A stretch of 64,000 nt of DNA, taken from the NCBI GenBank assembly GCA_011050085.1, contig DRGL01000023.1:62001-126000 (forward strand). Reading direction: 5' to 3'. The DNA comes from Pricia antarctica. GTDB lineage: Bacteria > Bacteroidota > Bacteroidia > Flavobacteriales > Flavobacteriaceae. Position 1 is the stretch's first letter. Every line of letters begins with the position of its first letter. A model generated the notes under the pieces. It saw only the letters and a program-made list of their open reading frames with translations. It was not told the origin of the DNA and ran no database searches. Positions 44,369 to 53,961 of this stretch are shown piece by piece. The translations under genes and the position numbers were made by a program.

Positions 44369-45427
44369 TCAATCTATCGCTTTGACCACAGCTTTTGGGG
44401 CTTCCTTCTTACTGCCGTCAAAACCGGTAACACCTCCTACTGTGGTATATTTCATCACATATTTTTTATCAGGATATATACGTTGATAGGCACTTTGGCA
44501 CATCAGCGTGGCTTCATGGAAACCACAGAGTATCAATTTTAGCTTGCCTGGATATGTGTTGACATCTCCAATGGCATAAATCCCGGGAACGTTCGTCTGA
44601 TAATCAAAAGTATTTACTTTGATGGCATTCCTTTCGATATCAAGACCCCAATCGGCAATCGGTCCCAATTTGGGTGATAACCCGAATAAAGGGATAAAAT
44701 TATCCACTTGTATGGAAATATCTTCTATATCGGTTGTTATCTTTCGGATGTTCACCGCCTCCAATTTATCTTCACCTTCTAGTCCCGTTACTTCAGCAGG
44801 GGTAATCAATCTGATTTTTCCCTGATTTTTGAAGGCCTGTACTTTTTCCACAGAATCTAAAGCGCCGCGGAATTCTTTTCTCCGATGAACAAGGGTTACT
44901 TCGGATGCTATATTCGCTAGAAAGATGCTCCAATCCAAGGCAGAATCACCGCCTCCGGCAATTACTACTTTTTTATCGCGGTATACTTCTGGATCTTTGA
45001 TGATATACGCTATTCCATTATCTTCATACTTTTTTAAATTTTCGAGTAAAGGCTTTCTAGGTTCAAAACTTCCCAACCCACCAGCAATCGCGACAATTGG
45101 CGCATGGTGTTTGGTTCCTTTGTTTGTGGTCACGATGAATGACCCATCCTCTTGTTTCTCTATATGTTGTGCTCTTTCTCCTAGGGTAAAGCCTGGTTTG
45201 AAAGGCTTAATCTGTTCCATAAGATTATCGACCAAATCGCCTGCCAAGACTTCTGGAAATCCAGGAATATCGTAAATGGGTTTTTTAGGATAAATTTCCG
45301 AGCATTGTCCACCAGCTTGGGGAAGTGCATCGATCAAGTGGCATTTTAATTGCAAAAGGCCGGCTTCAAAAACGGCAAAAAGCCCGGTAGGGCCCGCACC
45401 GATAATCAATATATCAGTAGTAATCAT
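44369..45427 (-). CDS. Ferredoxin-NADP reductase, thioredoxin-reductase type
   Basis: A 352-residue FAD enzyme of the TrxR-like FNR group. The FAD loop is ILIIGAGPTGLFAVFEAG (GxGxxG at 10-15), the NADPH loop VVIAGGGDSALDW (near 155-167), and the second FAD contact IYAIGDVNTYPGKLKL. The CxxC of thioredoxin reductase is absent, as expected. The C-terminal tail (VGGVTGFDGS) is the extension that covers the flavin in this group. It passes electrons between NADPH and the ferredoxin encoded 77 bp downstream. Confidence 0.92.
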   Translation of the reverse strand: MITTDILIIGAGPTGLFAVFEAGLLQLKCHLIDALPQAGGQCSEIYPKKPIYDIPGFPEVLAGDLVDNLMEQIKPFKPGFTLGERAQHIEKQEDGSFIVTTNKGTKHHAPIVAIAGGLGSFEPRKPLLENLKKYEDNGIAYIIKDPEVYRDKKVVIAGGGDSALDWSIFLANIASEVTLVHRRKEFRGALDSVEKVQAFKNQGKIRLITPAEVTGLEGEDKLEAVNIRKITTDIEDISIQVDNFIPLFGLSPKLGPIADWGLDIERNAIKVNTFDYQTNVPGIYAIGDVNTYPGKLKLILCGFHEATLMCQSAYQRIYPDKKYVMKYTTVGGVTGFDGSKKEAPKAVVKAID

Positions 45428-45486
45428 TCAAGATCATCTTTTAAGTCTCCCAATCAATGTCATCATTTTCTTCAACGGGACCAAAA

Positions 45487-45744
45487 TTACCGACCGGTTA
45501 CCGGTTGGCCAACATTAACCACTTCTTCGATTTGGGGCGCATATTTTCTTATGGTCATTTCGACTCCGCTCTTCAATGTCATTTGATTGACCGAACAGCC
45601 AATGCAGTTCCCTTCAAGTCGCACCTTAACTGATTTTTCGTCATCGATGGATATTAGTGAAATGTCACCGCCATCACTTTGCAAAAACGGACGGATTTCA
45701 TCCAAGGCCTTCTCTACGTTCTTTGTAAGTTCTTCCGAAGTCAT
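45487..45744 (-). CDS. NifU-like iron-sulfur scaffold/carrier
   Basis: An 85-residue NfuA/NifU C-domain protein. The cluster-binding pair is Cys47 and Cys50 in NCIGCSVNQMTLK, and the start ALDEIRPFLQSDGGDISL is diagnostic. Such proteins carry [4Fe-4S] or [2Fe-2S] clusters to targets. Its start overlaps the mrp stop by ATGA, so the two are translated together. This is consistent with Mrp and Nfu acting in the same delivery step. Confidence 0.93.
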   Translation of the reverse strand: MTSEELTKNVEKALDEIRPFLQSDGGDISLISIDDEKSVKVRLEGNCIGCSVNQMTLKSGVEMTIRKYAPQIEEVVNVGQPVTGR

Positions 45745-46889
45745 GATTTTTTTCCTTTAACGGCGGCACAACCCGCCATTGTTGTTATCTTAATCGCTTC
45801 CGTAGGGGGAAGGCTTTTGTTTCGGCGTACCAATTCCTGCACTGTATTTCTGGTCAATTGCTCAAAAGCTGCTTCAACTTGTGTAGCTGTTTGCAAGGCG
45901 GCAGGTCGTCCGACGTCACCGGCTTCCCGTATACTTTGCACCAAGGGAATCTCTCCTAAAAATGGTACCCCGAGGTCTTCTGCAAGATGCTTTGCACCTT
46001 CTTTTCCAAAGATATAGTATTTGTTATCCGGAAGTTCCTCAGGTGTAAAATACGCCATATTCTCTACAATACCCAACACAGGCACGTTTATGGAATCTTG
46101 CTGAAACATGGCCACACCTTTACGTGCATCGGCAAGTGCAACCTCTTGCGGGGTGCTGACCACAACAGCCCCAGTAACAGGCATCGCCTGCATGATGCTC
46201 AAATGGATGTCACCTGTACCTGGTGGAAGGTCTAAAAGCATAAAGTCAAGCTCGCCCCAATGGGCATCGAAAATCATTTGATTTAGCGCCTTTGAGGCCA
46301 TTGGCCCTCGCCAAATTACCGCTTGGTCGCGCTGTGTGAAAAATCCGATGGATAAAAGTTTCACCCCGTGACTTTCCACAGGCTTCATTTTCGATTTTCC
46401 GTTTATATTGACCGCCAATGGCTTCTCTTGGGTCACATCAAACATGGTGGGCATTGAAGGGCCGTAGATATCTGCATCTAATACACCCACTTTAAAGCCC
46501 ATTTTCGCTAGGGTGACCGCCAAGTTGGCCGTAACCGTAGACTTGCCGACACCGCCTTTTCCAGACGCAACGGCGATTATACTCTGTATACCGGGAATCG
46601 GTTTGCCTTTGATCTCGTTCGTTTTCGGCTTCGCGGCAGGCGCATCAACCTTGATGTTTATCTTAATCTTGGCCTTCTCGTAAACTTCCCTATGAATTAT
46701 TTTCAGGATTTCGACCTCGGTTTTCTTACGAGCCTGTAAACTAGGGTTACCGATTGTAATATCAACCTCGACCTCATCCCCAAAAATCTGTATGTTCTTG
46801 ACCGCCCCGCTTTCAACCATATTCTGGCCTTCACCAGGAACGGTTATGTTTTCCAAAGCTTTTAAAACTGCCTGTTTTTCAATCTTCAT
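45741..46889 (-). CDS. Mrp/ApbC-family iron-sulfur carrier ATPase
   Basis: A 382-residue P-loop ATPase with an N-terminal DUF59/MIP18-like domain (about 1-85) and the deviant Walker A SGKGGVGKST (109-118). LLDLPPGTGD is the Walker B region. Mrp proteins bind a bridging [4Fe-4S] cluster and pass it on. The usual CxxC of E. coli Mrp and Nbp35 is absent here: the place reads MAYFTPEELPDNKYYIFG, as I recall for other Bacteroidota. One late cysteine (TMAGCAA) remains, so cluster binding, if any, must differ. It leads the group mrp / nfu / fnr / fdx. Confidence 0.92.
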   Translation of the reverse strand: MKIEKQAVLKALENITVPGEGQNMVESGAVKNIQIFGDEVEVDITIGNPSLQARKKTEVEILKIIHREVYEKAKIKINIKVDAPAAKPKTNEIKGKPIPGIQSIIAVASGKGGVGKSTVTANLAVTLAKMGFKVGVLDADIYGPSMPTMFDVTQEKPLAVNINGKSKMKPVESHGVKLLSIGFFTQRDQAVIWRGPMASKALNQMIFDAHWGELDFMLLDLPPGTGDIHLSIMQAMPVTGAVVVSTPQEVALADARKGVAMFQQDSINVPVLGIVENMAYFTPEELPDNKYYIFGKEGAKHLAEDLGVPFLGEIPLVQSIREAGDVGRPAALQTATQVEAAFEQLTRNTVQELVRRNKSLPPTEAIKITTMAGCAAVKGKKS

Positions 46890-47115
46890 TATCCGTTTCT
46901 TTCTTCAATTATGTAAAACGATTCTAAACAACAAAGATACTGTATAGCACTGAGACGGTAAAAGAGATGGGGACTAAATATAATAGATTGAATTTGTAGG
47001 GATAGGGGTGGAAATGGGTCCGGCATCGTAAGATGAATCAAATGTCTAGATAAGATGATTTATCCTAATTATTATACTTAATTAGATTTATAAATACAAA
47101 AAGAAATTCCGCACT

Positions 47116-48012
47116 TCAATCTAGAAAGCTAGTATTTATCTTCTTCTGGATATACTCTTCATTTCTATCAGAATACATATTTCGAACCCCTTTTAATACT
47201 TCTGTAGTATCAAATTGACTATAATTAATAGTATCCTCAAAAACGTTGGAATACATAACTTCTCCAAAGTTATTTAACTTTAGCCTCATCTTTGTACGGT
47301 AATTTCCTCGATATCTTTTAAAAGCACCTATTAGAAAAGTTTTCGCTGGCAAGCTGTAATTTCTGTGTCCAGTGCCACATAAAAATTGATGTTGTTCCCA
47401 AAATTCGATAGGCTTCCAATTCCCATCCCTATCCAATGCTTCTAAAATAACGTAGATGTTTCCCTCAATAGGATTTTCGAAAATGACATTGTTTTTCGAA
47501 CTGTTGTATACTAAAAAAGGATATGACCAACTATGGGTTTTTTGCCTTTTCTCATTAAGCTGCGCAAAGTCGTTTAACAGGCTATCGCCAATTTTGTTTA
47601 AAACATAATCGTAACGTCCGATAAAATCTACATAAACCGAATCTAAAATGTCTAAACCAATAGGCGGAGGGGGCGGTGTCATATCTATCTTGCTAAGAAA
47701 GTGACTATGAAAGTTAGAATTAGAAACATCCACAAATAGTTTTACTAGGTTTGCCCTATTACTCTTGGGCGTACTAGATGTTTCCGCAGCAAACTTAAAC
47801 TGGCCCTCGGTCAACACTAAAGAGTCATTTATTCCAACTGCATATACCATTGCCGATGATGCTTGTATTGTTTCAGAAAACATACGTACTATGGTATCGC
47901 TTTCGGTCAGAATTAATCTAGGAAAATTGACATTCGTCATATTGGTTTGACCGTAACAAATAGTACAGTGTACCAGAAATAGGATTGTCGGTTTCCAAAT
48001 CATAAAGTGCAC
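47116..48012 (-). CDS. Exported protein of unknown function at the end of the permease array
   Basis: A 298-residue protein with an N-terminal hydrophobic segment (ILFLVHCTICYGQ) that looks like a signal peptide. It has a proline run in the middle (TPPPPPIG), and a beta-rich second half (VIFENPIEGNIYVILEALDR, and NYRTKMRLKLNNFGEVMYSN). I recognise no family. It begins 46 bp after the ATPase gene and reads in the same direction, so it may be the final gene of the array. The AT content is higher than in the neighbours, hinting at a different origin. Confidence 0.65.
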   Translation of the reverse strand: MHFMIWKPTILFLVHCTICYGQTNMTNVNFPRLILTESDTIVRMFSETIQASSAMVYAVGINDSLVLTEGQFKFAAETSSTPKSNRANLVKLFVDVSNSNFHSHFLSKIDMTPPPPPIGLDILDSVYVDFIGRYDYVLNKIGDSLLNDFAQLNEKRQKTHSWSYPFLVYNSSKNNVIFENPIEGNIYVILEALDRDGNWKPIEFWEQHQFLCGTGHRNYSLPAKTFLIGAFKRYRGNYRTKMRLKLNNFGEVMYSNVFEDTINYSQFDTTEVLKGVRNMYSDRNEEYIQKKINTSFLD

Positions 48013-48058
48013 ACGACAATTTCCGTTCCAAAATGCTATTTGAAAGGCTTAACTTAAG

Positions 48059-48721
48059 CTATACCTTCCGCCCATCCAACAGATTTATAATACGTTTACC
48101 GTAAGCTGCATTTTGCTCTGAATGAGTCGCCTGAATAATAGTAACCCCATCATCATTGAGTTCCTTGAACAACGCCATGATTTCACTACTTTGCTTGGAA
48201 TTCAAGTTCCCAGTGGGCTCATCTGCCAAAATCAGTTTCGGTTTTGAAATCAGTGCACGTGCGACGCCTACCAGCTGCTGTTGCCCACCACTTAATTGGG
48301 TGGGGAACAAATCTTTTTTGCCTACGATACCAAAACGATCAAGCATATCGGCAACCATAGCTTTACGATCAGAACCTTTTAGCTTTTTGTACAATAATGG
48401 CATTTCAAGATTTTCGTATACCGTCAGTTCATCAATCAGATGATAGGCTTGAAACACAAAACCGATGTATTGCTTATATAGATTGGCGCGGTGTTTTTCC
48501 TTCAGCTGATGTACGGGTTCATCCAAAAAATTATATTCCCCTTCGTCAAAATCATCTAGCATCCCGATGACATTTAGTAAAGTAGATTTCCCCGAGCCCG
48601 AGGGTCCCATAATCGATATGAACTCACCTTCCTCAACTTCTAAGTTGATATCTTTCAATAGGAAAACCCGTTGGCCGCCCTGTTGGACCCATTTAAAAAT
48701 TCCGTTTAGTTGTAGTAGCAT
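48059..48721 (-). CDS. MacB/LolD-type ABC ATPase
   Basis: A 220-residue ATPase of the MacB/LolD/FtsE group. Walker A is GPSGSGKST (39-47), signature LSGGQ (143-147), Walker B LILADE (163-168) and switch His200. After the signature, QQQLVGVARAL replaces the common QQQRVAIARAL, so a usually conserved arginine is Leu150. It is the only ATPase near five permeases and lies just after the last of them. It most probably powers all of them as a shared subunit. The substrate is unknown. Confidence 0.92.
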   Translation of the reverse strand: MLLQLNGIFKWVQQGGQRVFLLKDINLEVEEGEFISIMGPSGSGKSTLLNVIGMLDDFDEGEYNFLDEPVHQLKEKHRANLYKQYIGFVFQAYHLIDELTVYENLEMPLLYKKLKGSDRKAMVADMLDRFGIVGKKDLFPTQLSGGQQQLVGVARALISKPKLILADEPTGNLNSKQSSEIMALFKELNDDGVTIIQATHSEQNAAYGKRIINLLDGRKV

Positions 48722-48759
48722 AATTAGTTATGGTTTTTACTGGTGTTCATCTAAACCTA

Positions 48760-48776
48760 CCTTGCCGTCAGGCAGG
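48760..48776. repeat. GC-rich hairpin between permease and ATPase genes
   Basis: CCTTGCC-GTCA-GGCAGG forms a short stem with one bulge, within the wider sequence CCTACCTTGCCGTCAGGCAG. It is similar in kind to the palindrome at 9455-9470 and lies in the 184-bp gap of the array. Confidence 0.4.
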
Positions 48777-48905
48777 GGCGGAAATCTGTTTATTAGAATT
48801 CCAAGTTTCATTTTAAACTTTTTTGAATCTTGTGGTCACCCTTCGCATACTAGCGTACAATACAGAGCTTCTTCTATATATACGATGGCATTTATTCTTA
48901 TTCAA

Positions 48906-51320
48906 TTACTCCGTTCGTAAACTTTTTACCGGATTCTGCATCGCCGCGCTAACCGTTCTAATGCCAACTGTCAAAAGCGCTATAATCAGGGCCAATAGTC
49001 CCGCCGCGACAAAAAACCACATTCCTAGATTGATTCTGTACGTATAATTTTCCAACCACTGCCGTAGCAACCAATAGGCTATCGGTGAAGCTATAAAAAA
49101 TGAAACCAATACCAGCTTTAAAAAATCTTTGGTCAACAGTACGGTAATTGACGCTACACTCGCACCCAGCACTTTACGCACGCCGATTTCTTTGGTGCGT
49201 TGCGAAACAATCAATAATGACATAGCGAACAAGCCGATACAGCTTAAGGCAATCGCAATGATCGAACCACTGGTAATCATGGTGGCCATCATTTTCTCAC
49301 GTTGAAAAGTATTGTCTATATTCTCATCCAAAAATGACCCTAAGAATTCGGAATTAGGTTCGATTTTTTTCCAAGCCGTTTCTACGGCGCCAAAAGAATT
49401 TGCCATGTTCATGGGTGCCACTTTAATAAAGGCATATGAAAGACCAGATTCGTTATTCAAAAAAATGGTGAGGGGCTCGATAGCTTTAGAAATATCCTGA
49501 AAATTATAATCCTTGACTACGCCGATCACCGGATAATGTAGGCTATCGCTAACTGGAAAGAAAGCGGTTAGCGGATCTGTTTCGCCCAATTGTCTGGCCA
49601 TACTTTCATTGATAATCACGCTTTGGGTATCGCCGGCATAGTCCATATCAAAACTCCTTCCCAATACGAGTTCAAGCCCTAGTGTCTCTAAGTAACCATA
49701 ATCAACGGTCAGGGCGTTGGTACGGATACCCCTGCCCTTATATTCAACTCCCCAGACACTGGTCGATTGGCTTCCGTCTTTGCCCCTACCCAGATTGTTG
49801 TCGGATGCGGTTACGCTCAAGATATCCGGGTTTCCCGCTAGTTCGTCCCGCAATAACTTTACTGCTTCATAATTGTTCTTTTTTCCATCCAAAGGAAAGG
49901 AAAGTACCTGATTTTTATCGAAACCCAAATCCTTGTTCCGCATAAAATCGACTTGGCCCCATAAGACCAAGGTGCCGCTCATAAGTAAAATAGCGATACC
50001 GAATTGTAGAATCATTAGTGCGTTGCGTACCCGATTGCCACCAGAACTTTCCAACTTCCCCTTTAAGGATTGAATTGTACCCAATCGGCTTAGTAGTAAA
50101 GCAGGATAGCCACCTACTACCAAAGTTATTAGACAAACGAATACCAACGAGCCGAAAATGACCAATGGAGAGGTTAATATATCCATAGAAATAGCGGAAC
50201 GGAACATCGTCTTGAAATCGTCGATGAACAATGCGCTCAGAAGAACTCCAAAACCAATGGATGCTATAAATATAAATAGGCTTTCGCTCCAAAACTGGAA
50301 GAACAAATGTTTTTTCGTCGCACCTAGGGTCTTCCGCATACCGATTTCCCTTAGCCTTTGTGAACTTTTCGCAATGTTCATATTGATGAAATTCACACAG
50401 GCAATCAATAAAATAAGAAATGCCACCCCTAGAATAAGATAGGGTATGGCGCGACTAATTTCTGCATATCCTTTTTTGAAACTGGTATAATGCACGTTTT
50501 CGAGCAGCAATAGACCCAATTGTCTAAACAGGCCATCGGCATTTGCCATCGCACCGTCACGTTTTAAATTTTCGATATCCTCTTTGTAATGCAGACTTAC
50601 GAATGATCTGGTATTCCGTTCAAATTGTTTGGCGTCGACTCCAGGTTGTAATTGAACGTAAACATCGTGATATATAGAGCCCCAAGTTTTCATTCGCTCG
50701 GTGTAACTCAAGGTATTTTCAAATGGGATTGCCATTTCAAAATCCAAGGAATTCTGGGCCTGATTGTCTGCAGTTACCGCAGCTACGGTAAATGGTAAAT
50801 CTTCTGACCCGATTCTAATGTTCACTATTTGCCCAATGGCTTCGGTATCTCCAAAAAGCTTCTCGGCCGTTTGCTCTGTGATTACGACGGAACTTTTATT
50901 TTGTAAAACGTCGTTCTTCTTACCTTTTAAAACGGGAAAAGTGAACATTTCGAAGAAATCGGCATCCACCCATACCGCATCAAGGTTGATTTCTGTATCG
51001 CCATAGGTTGTCAAAGCTTCCGCCTCAAGAAACCGGGTGATACTCTCGACTCCGGGAACTTCGGTTTTAAGGGCGTCGGCAAAAGGTGCAGGCAAGCTTG
51101 TACCTGCTTCCGGACCTCTCGGCGTTTGCTCCGTCCAGTAAACTTGATAGATTCGATCGCCCTTCTCATGAAACTTGTCAAACGACAAGTCGAAAAAGGC
51201 GGCCATCGAAAGTAAAATAGCAATACCAGAAGCTACGGAAAGTCCTATAACATTTAAGGCGGTGAACGTTTTGTCTTTCATTAGGTTTCGCCAGCCGATT
51301 TTTAGATAGTTTTTTAGCAT
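48906..51320 (-). CDS. FtsX/MacB-family permease, array member 5
   Basis: An 804-residue double-FtsX permease: first helix (about 20-42), a periplasmic MacB_PCD domain (about 45-270), three helices (about 285-400), a second periplasmic domain after a helix near 430, and three C-terminal helices. The ATPase-contacting coupling helices read LREIGMRKTLGATKKH and TKEIGVRKVLGASVAS. The end, NPVKSLRTE, is the family's C-terminal signature. It is the member closest to the ATPase gene (184 bp). Such transporters work by mechanotransmission from the cytoplasmic ATPase to the periplasm. No outer-membrane or membrane-fusion partner is encoded nearby. Confidence 0.92.
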   Translation of the reverse strand: MLKNYLKIGWRNLMKDKTFTALNVIGLSVASGIAILLSMAAFFDLSFDKFHEKGDRIYQVYWTEQTPRGPEAGTSLPAPFADALKTEVPGVESITRFLEAEALTTYGDTEINLDAVWVDADFFEMFTFPVLKGKKNDVLQNKSSVVITEQTAEKLFGDTEAIGQIVNIRIGSEDLPFTVAAVTADNQAQNSLDFEMAIPFENTLSYTERMKTWGSIYHDVYVQLQPGVDAKQFERNTRSFVSLHYKEDIENLKRDGAMANADGLFRQLGLLLLENVHYTSFKKGYAEISRAIPYLILGVAFLILLIACVNFINMNIAKSSQRLREIGMRKTLGATKKHLFFQFWSESLFIFIASIGFGVLLSALFIDDFKTMFRSAISMDILTSPLVIFGSLVFVCLITLVVGGYPALLLSRLGTIQSLKGKLESSGGNRVRNALMILQFGIAILLMSGTLVLWGQVDFMRNKDLGFDKNQVLSFPLDGKKNNYEAVKLLRDELAGNPDILSVTASDNNLGRGKDGSQSTSVWGVEYKGRGIRTNALTVDYGYLETLGLELVLGRSFDMDYAGDTQSVIINESMARQLGETDPLTAFFPVSDSLHYPVIGVVKDYNFQDISKAIEPLTIFLNNESGLSYAFIKVAPMNMANSFGAVETAWKKIEPNSEFLGSFLDENIDNTFQREKMMATMITSGSIIAIALSCIGLFAMSLLIVSQRTKEIGVRKVLGASVASITVLLTKDFLKLVLVSFFIASPIAYWLLRQWLENYTYRINLGMWFFVAAGLLALIIALLTVGIRTVSAAMQNPVKSLRTE

Positions 51321-51420
51321 GGATTGATTATTTTTTGATTGACCATTGTTTGGTTGAACTTTGATTGTCTTTATTTTGATTTGAATCTAAGTACGGACAC
51401 ACTCTAATCAAGGTCGGATG

Positions 51421-53838
51421 CTACTCGTCTCGTAACGCCTCGACCGGATTGTTCGTAGCCGCCCGAAAACTTTGCCAGCTTACGGTCAGCAGTGCGATCG
51501 CCAATGCCGTAATTCCTGCCAAGGCGAATATCCACCAGCTCATGCTCGTTCTATAGGCAAAGCCTTCGAGCCATTTGTTCATGGCGAACCATGAAATTGG
51601 TACGGCAATCAAAAACGCAAGACCGACCCACTTGACGAAGTCTTGGTTCAGGAGTTTTAGGATTTGACCGATTGAAGCCCCGTTGACCTTCCGGATGCCA
51701 ATCTCTTTTCTTCTTTGAATGCAAGTGTAGGAAGTTAGACCAAACAGGCCCATGGAGGCGATGAGTATGGCGAGGATAGTAAAAATTTGAAATGCCAAGG
51801 CGAACTTTTTATCCTCTTTGTATTGGGCCTCGAAATTTTGGTCCAAAAAAATATACTTGTAGGTACTTTCAGGAAAAACCTGATGCCAGGTTTCGGAGAG
51901 TTGTTCCAAGGCCTTGGTCGTATTTGACATAGTAGCTGACCGCTTATCCAATTTTACAAGAATATTCCTGAGAGGTTTGTTATGCATTATTATTAAAGGA
52001 TCGATGGGAGACTTCAGTCCGAAGTGATGGTAATCCTTAACGATCCCGGCCACAATCCACTCATCATTAAAAAATTTAATGGTTTTTCCTATCAAACCCT
52101 CAAGGTCGGAGACTTCCATAAAGCGGGCCATTTTTTCATTGATTACAATTTTGTTGCTGAATCCATTGGCAGTTTGTGTAAAGGGCTCCCCTGCCGCAAA
52201 TTCCATTCCCGTTACATCAAAATAATTGGGTTCTGCGACATAATTGTACCACACCCGTTTATCATCGGTTTTTCCGTTGGGAAAGATCATTCCGATATTT
52301 GAATTCAAATTTGAGAAATCATCGCCCGGATAGGTCGAACTTAAGGCAACATCGGTAACGTATGGGCTTTTTTTAAGTTCGCCGACCAAGGTGCTATAAT
52401 CGCTACTTAAGACGGAATCCCGTTCCCTGTTCAACACCTGTCCGTTAAGGGAAACCAAATTCTCAAGCTCGGCACCGAGAGGGCGGTTTTGAAGAAAACG
52501 GATTTGCTTGTTGGCCATAAAGGCTCCTGTCAATAATGTTATCGTCGCCAAAAATTGTCCGATAATCAATCCTCTTCTCAAATTTAGCCCTTTGGTGGAG
52601 TCCTGTAACTTTCCCTTCAGTACCGTTACGGGCTTGTACTTGCTCAATACAAAAGCTGGATAGAACGCCGACACGGTGACCCCAATCAACATAAACCCGA
52701 AATACGGCAAGAGTCTCTTTATTTGTGTACTGTTCAGTTCAAGTTCCAAACCGACAAAACGATTAAAAGCAGGAAGGAATACGAATACCGCCCCGATGGC
52801 CAAGACTATGGCGATACCATTCAAGAGACCCGATTCTATAAGGGACTGCAGAATCAATTGTGGCCTTCTTGCCCCTACAACTTTACGCACTCCGATTTCC
52901 TTGGCGCGTTCCATAGATTTACTGGTGGAGAGATTCACGTAGTTCATCCAAGACAGCAGAATCGTGATAAAGGCGATTATCGCCAACAACCGAACGCTGT
53001 TGGCACTGCCATTGGCCTCGGCCTCATAGGGCTTATTTGAATTGAGATGGATGTCTTCGATCGGTTCTAAATGGTGCCTTTCATTTATAAGCCCTTCTGG
53101 TTCAAAGGCCATTATCTTCTTATTCAACGAGGCGACATTGGCATTTTTGTCCAATTTCAAATATGTGAAATATTCATTTTGATTCCATGTATATTTCCAA
53201 TCACGTTCGAAAACGGGCCATGTATAAAAGGTCTTGAACGAAACCAAAAAGTCGTTATTGATATGGCTATTGGGTACATCACCGTTCAACACCCCGGTAA
53301 CCTTAAAGTTTATATTGCCCCCTTCGGGTATCTTTACGGTTTCACCGATAGGATTCGCTGCCCCAAAAATTTTGGCCGCCAAAGATGCAGAGAGTACTAT
53401 GGAATAGGGTTCTTCCAAGGCGGTACGGATGTCGCCTTCTTGCAAATTGCGATCAAAGATTTTAAAGTAGCTTGGGTCCGCCAATGCCCCCGTATTTTCG
53501 TCAAAAACGGTATTATCGTGCAGCAACACCAAACCTTTCACGCGACGAAGCCGAACAAAATCCTCGATTTCAGGGAATTTTTCTTTCAAGGTGGGGCCGG
53601 TTACGATATAGGCATTGGCATCACCGGGCACCCATTTACCGCCTTCCAGATAATCCATATAGACCCGATGTACATTTTCCGATCCCTCAAAGGTGTCAAA
53701 ACTCCGCTCATAATTCACGTAAAGCATAATCAGGATAAAAGATGCCACGCCAATGGCCAGCCCAAAAATATTAATAAAGGAGTACAGCTTGTTCTTGAGC
53801 AGATATCGGGTCGCAATTTTTAGGAATAGTTTGTACAT
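51421..53838 (-). CDS. FtsX/MacB-family permease, array member 4
   Basis: An 805-residue double-FtsX permease with the same layout as its neighbours. Coupling helices are AKEIGVRKVVGARRPQ and RKEIGIRKVNGASIGQ, and the end is NPVEALRDE. Its last 95 or so residues are almost identical to those of array member 3, and the DNA shares a 233-bp tract (51455-51687) with two differences, although the rest of the two genes is divergent. Recent gene conversion is the likely cause. It is 101 bp upstream of member 5 in transcription order. Confidence 0.92.
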   Translation of the reverse strand: MYKLFLKIATRYLLKNKLYSFINIFGLAIGVASFILIMLYVNYERSFDTFEGSENVHRVYMDYLEGGKWVPGDANAYIVTGPTLKEKFPEIEDFVRLRRVKGLVLLHDNTVFDENTGALADPSYFKIFDRNLQEGDIRTALEEPYSIVLSASLAAKIFGAANPIGETVKIPEGGNINFKVTGVLNGDVPNSHINNDFLVSFKTFYTWPVFERDWKYTWNQNEYFTYLKLDKNANVASLNKKIMAFEPEGLINERHHLEPIEDIHLNSNKPYEAEANGSANSVRLLAIIAFITILLSWMNYVNLSTSKSMERAKEIGVRKVVGARRPQLILQSLIESGLLNGIAIVLAIGAVFVFLPAFNRFVGLELELNSTQIKRLLPYFGFMLIGVTVSAFYPAFVLSKYKPVTVLKGKLQDSTKGLNLRRGLIIGQFLATITLLTGAFMANKQIRFLQNRPLGAELENLVSLNGQVLNRERDSVLSSDYSTLVGELKKSPYVTDVALSSTYPGDDFSNLNSNIGMIFPNGKTDDKRVWYNYVAEPNYFDVTGMEFAAGEPFTQTANGFSNKIVINEKMARFMEVSDLEGLIGKTIKFFNDEWIVAGIVKDYHHFGLKSPIDPLIIMHNKPLRNILVKLDKRSATMSNTTKALEQLSETWHQVFPESTYKYIFLDQNFEAQYKEDKKFALAFQIFTILAILIASMGLFGLTSYTCIQRRKEIGIRKVNGASIGQILKLLNQDFVKWVGLAFLIAVPISWFAMNKWLEGFAYRTSMSWWIFALAGITALAIALLTVSWQSFRAATNNPVEALRDE
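51455..51687 (-). repeat. Near-identical tract shared by permease genes 4 and 3 (copy in gene 4)
   Basis: These 233 bases match 53996-54228 with two differences (51544 and 51568, both G versus A). Similarity falls sharply on both sides, so the boundaries look like a conversion tract. Confidence 0.88.
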
Positions 53839-53961
53839 ATATCTATTTATTATTACCTGATGTTCATATTTTTAATATACTTACACTTTTACCTCCCGTT
53901 GAAGAAACTTGCCAGGTTGGAATTCTCGGTCTGTTATGGGCGACACTGTTAAATTGACCGG

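Noticed and set aside
53071-53823. Plus-strand open frame of 250 codons
   Set aside because: It is the antisense of a permease with all family motifs; residue use is not protein-like.
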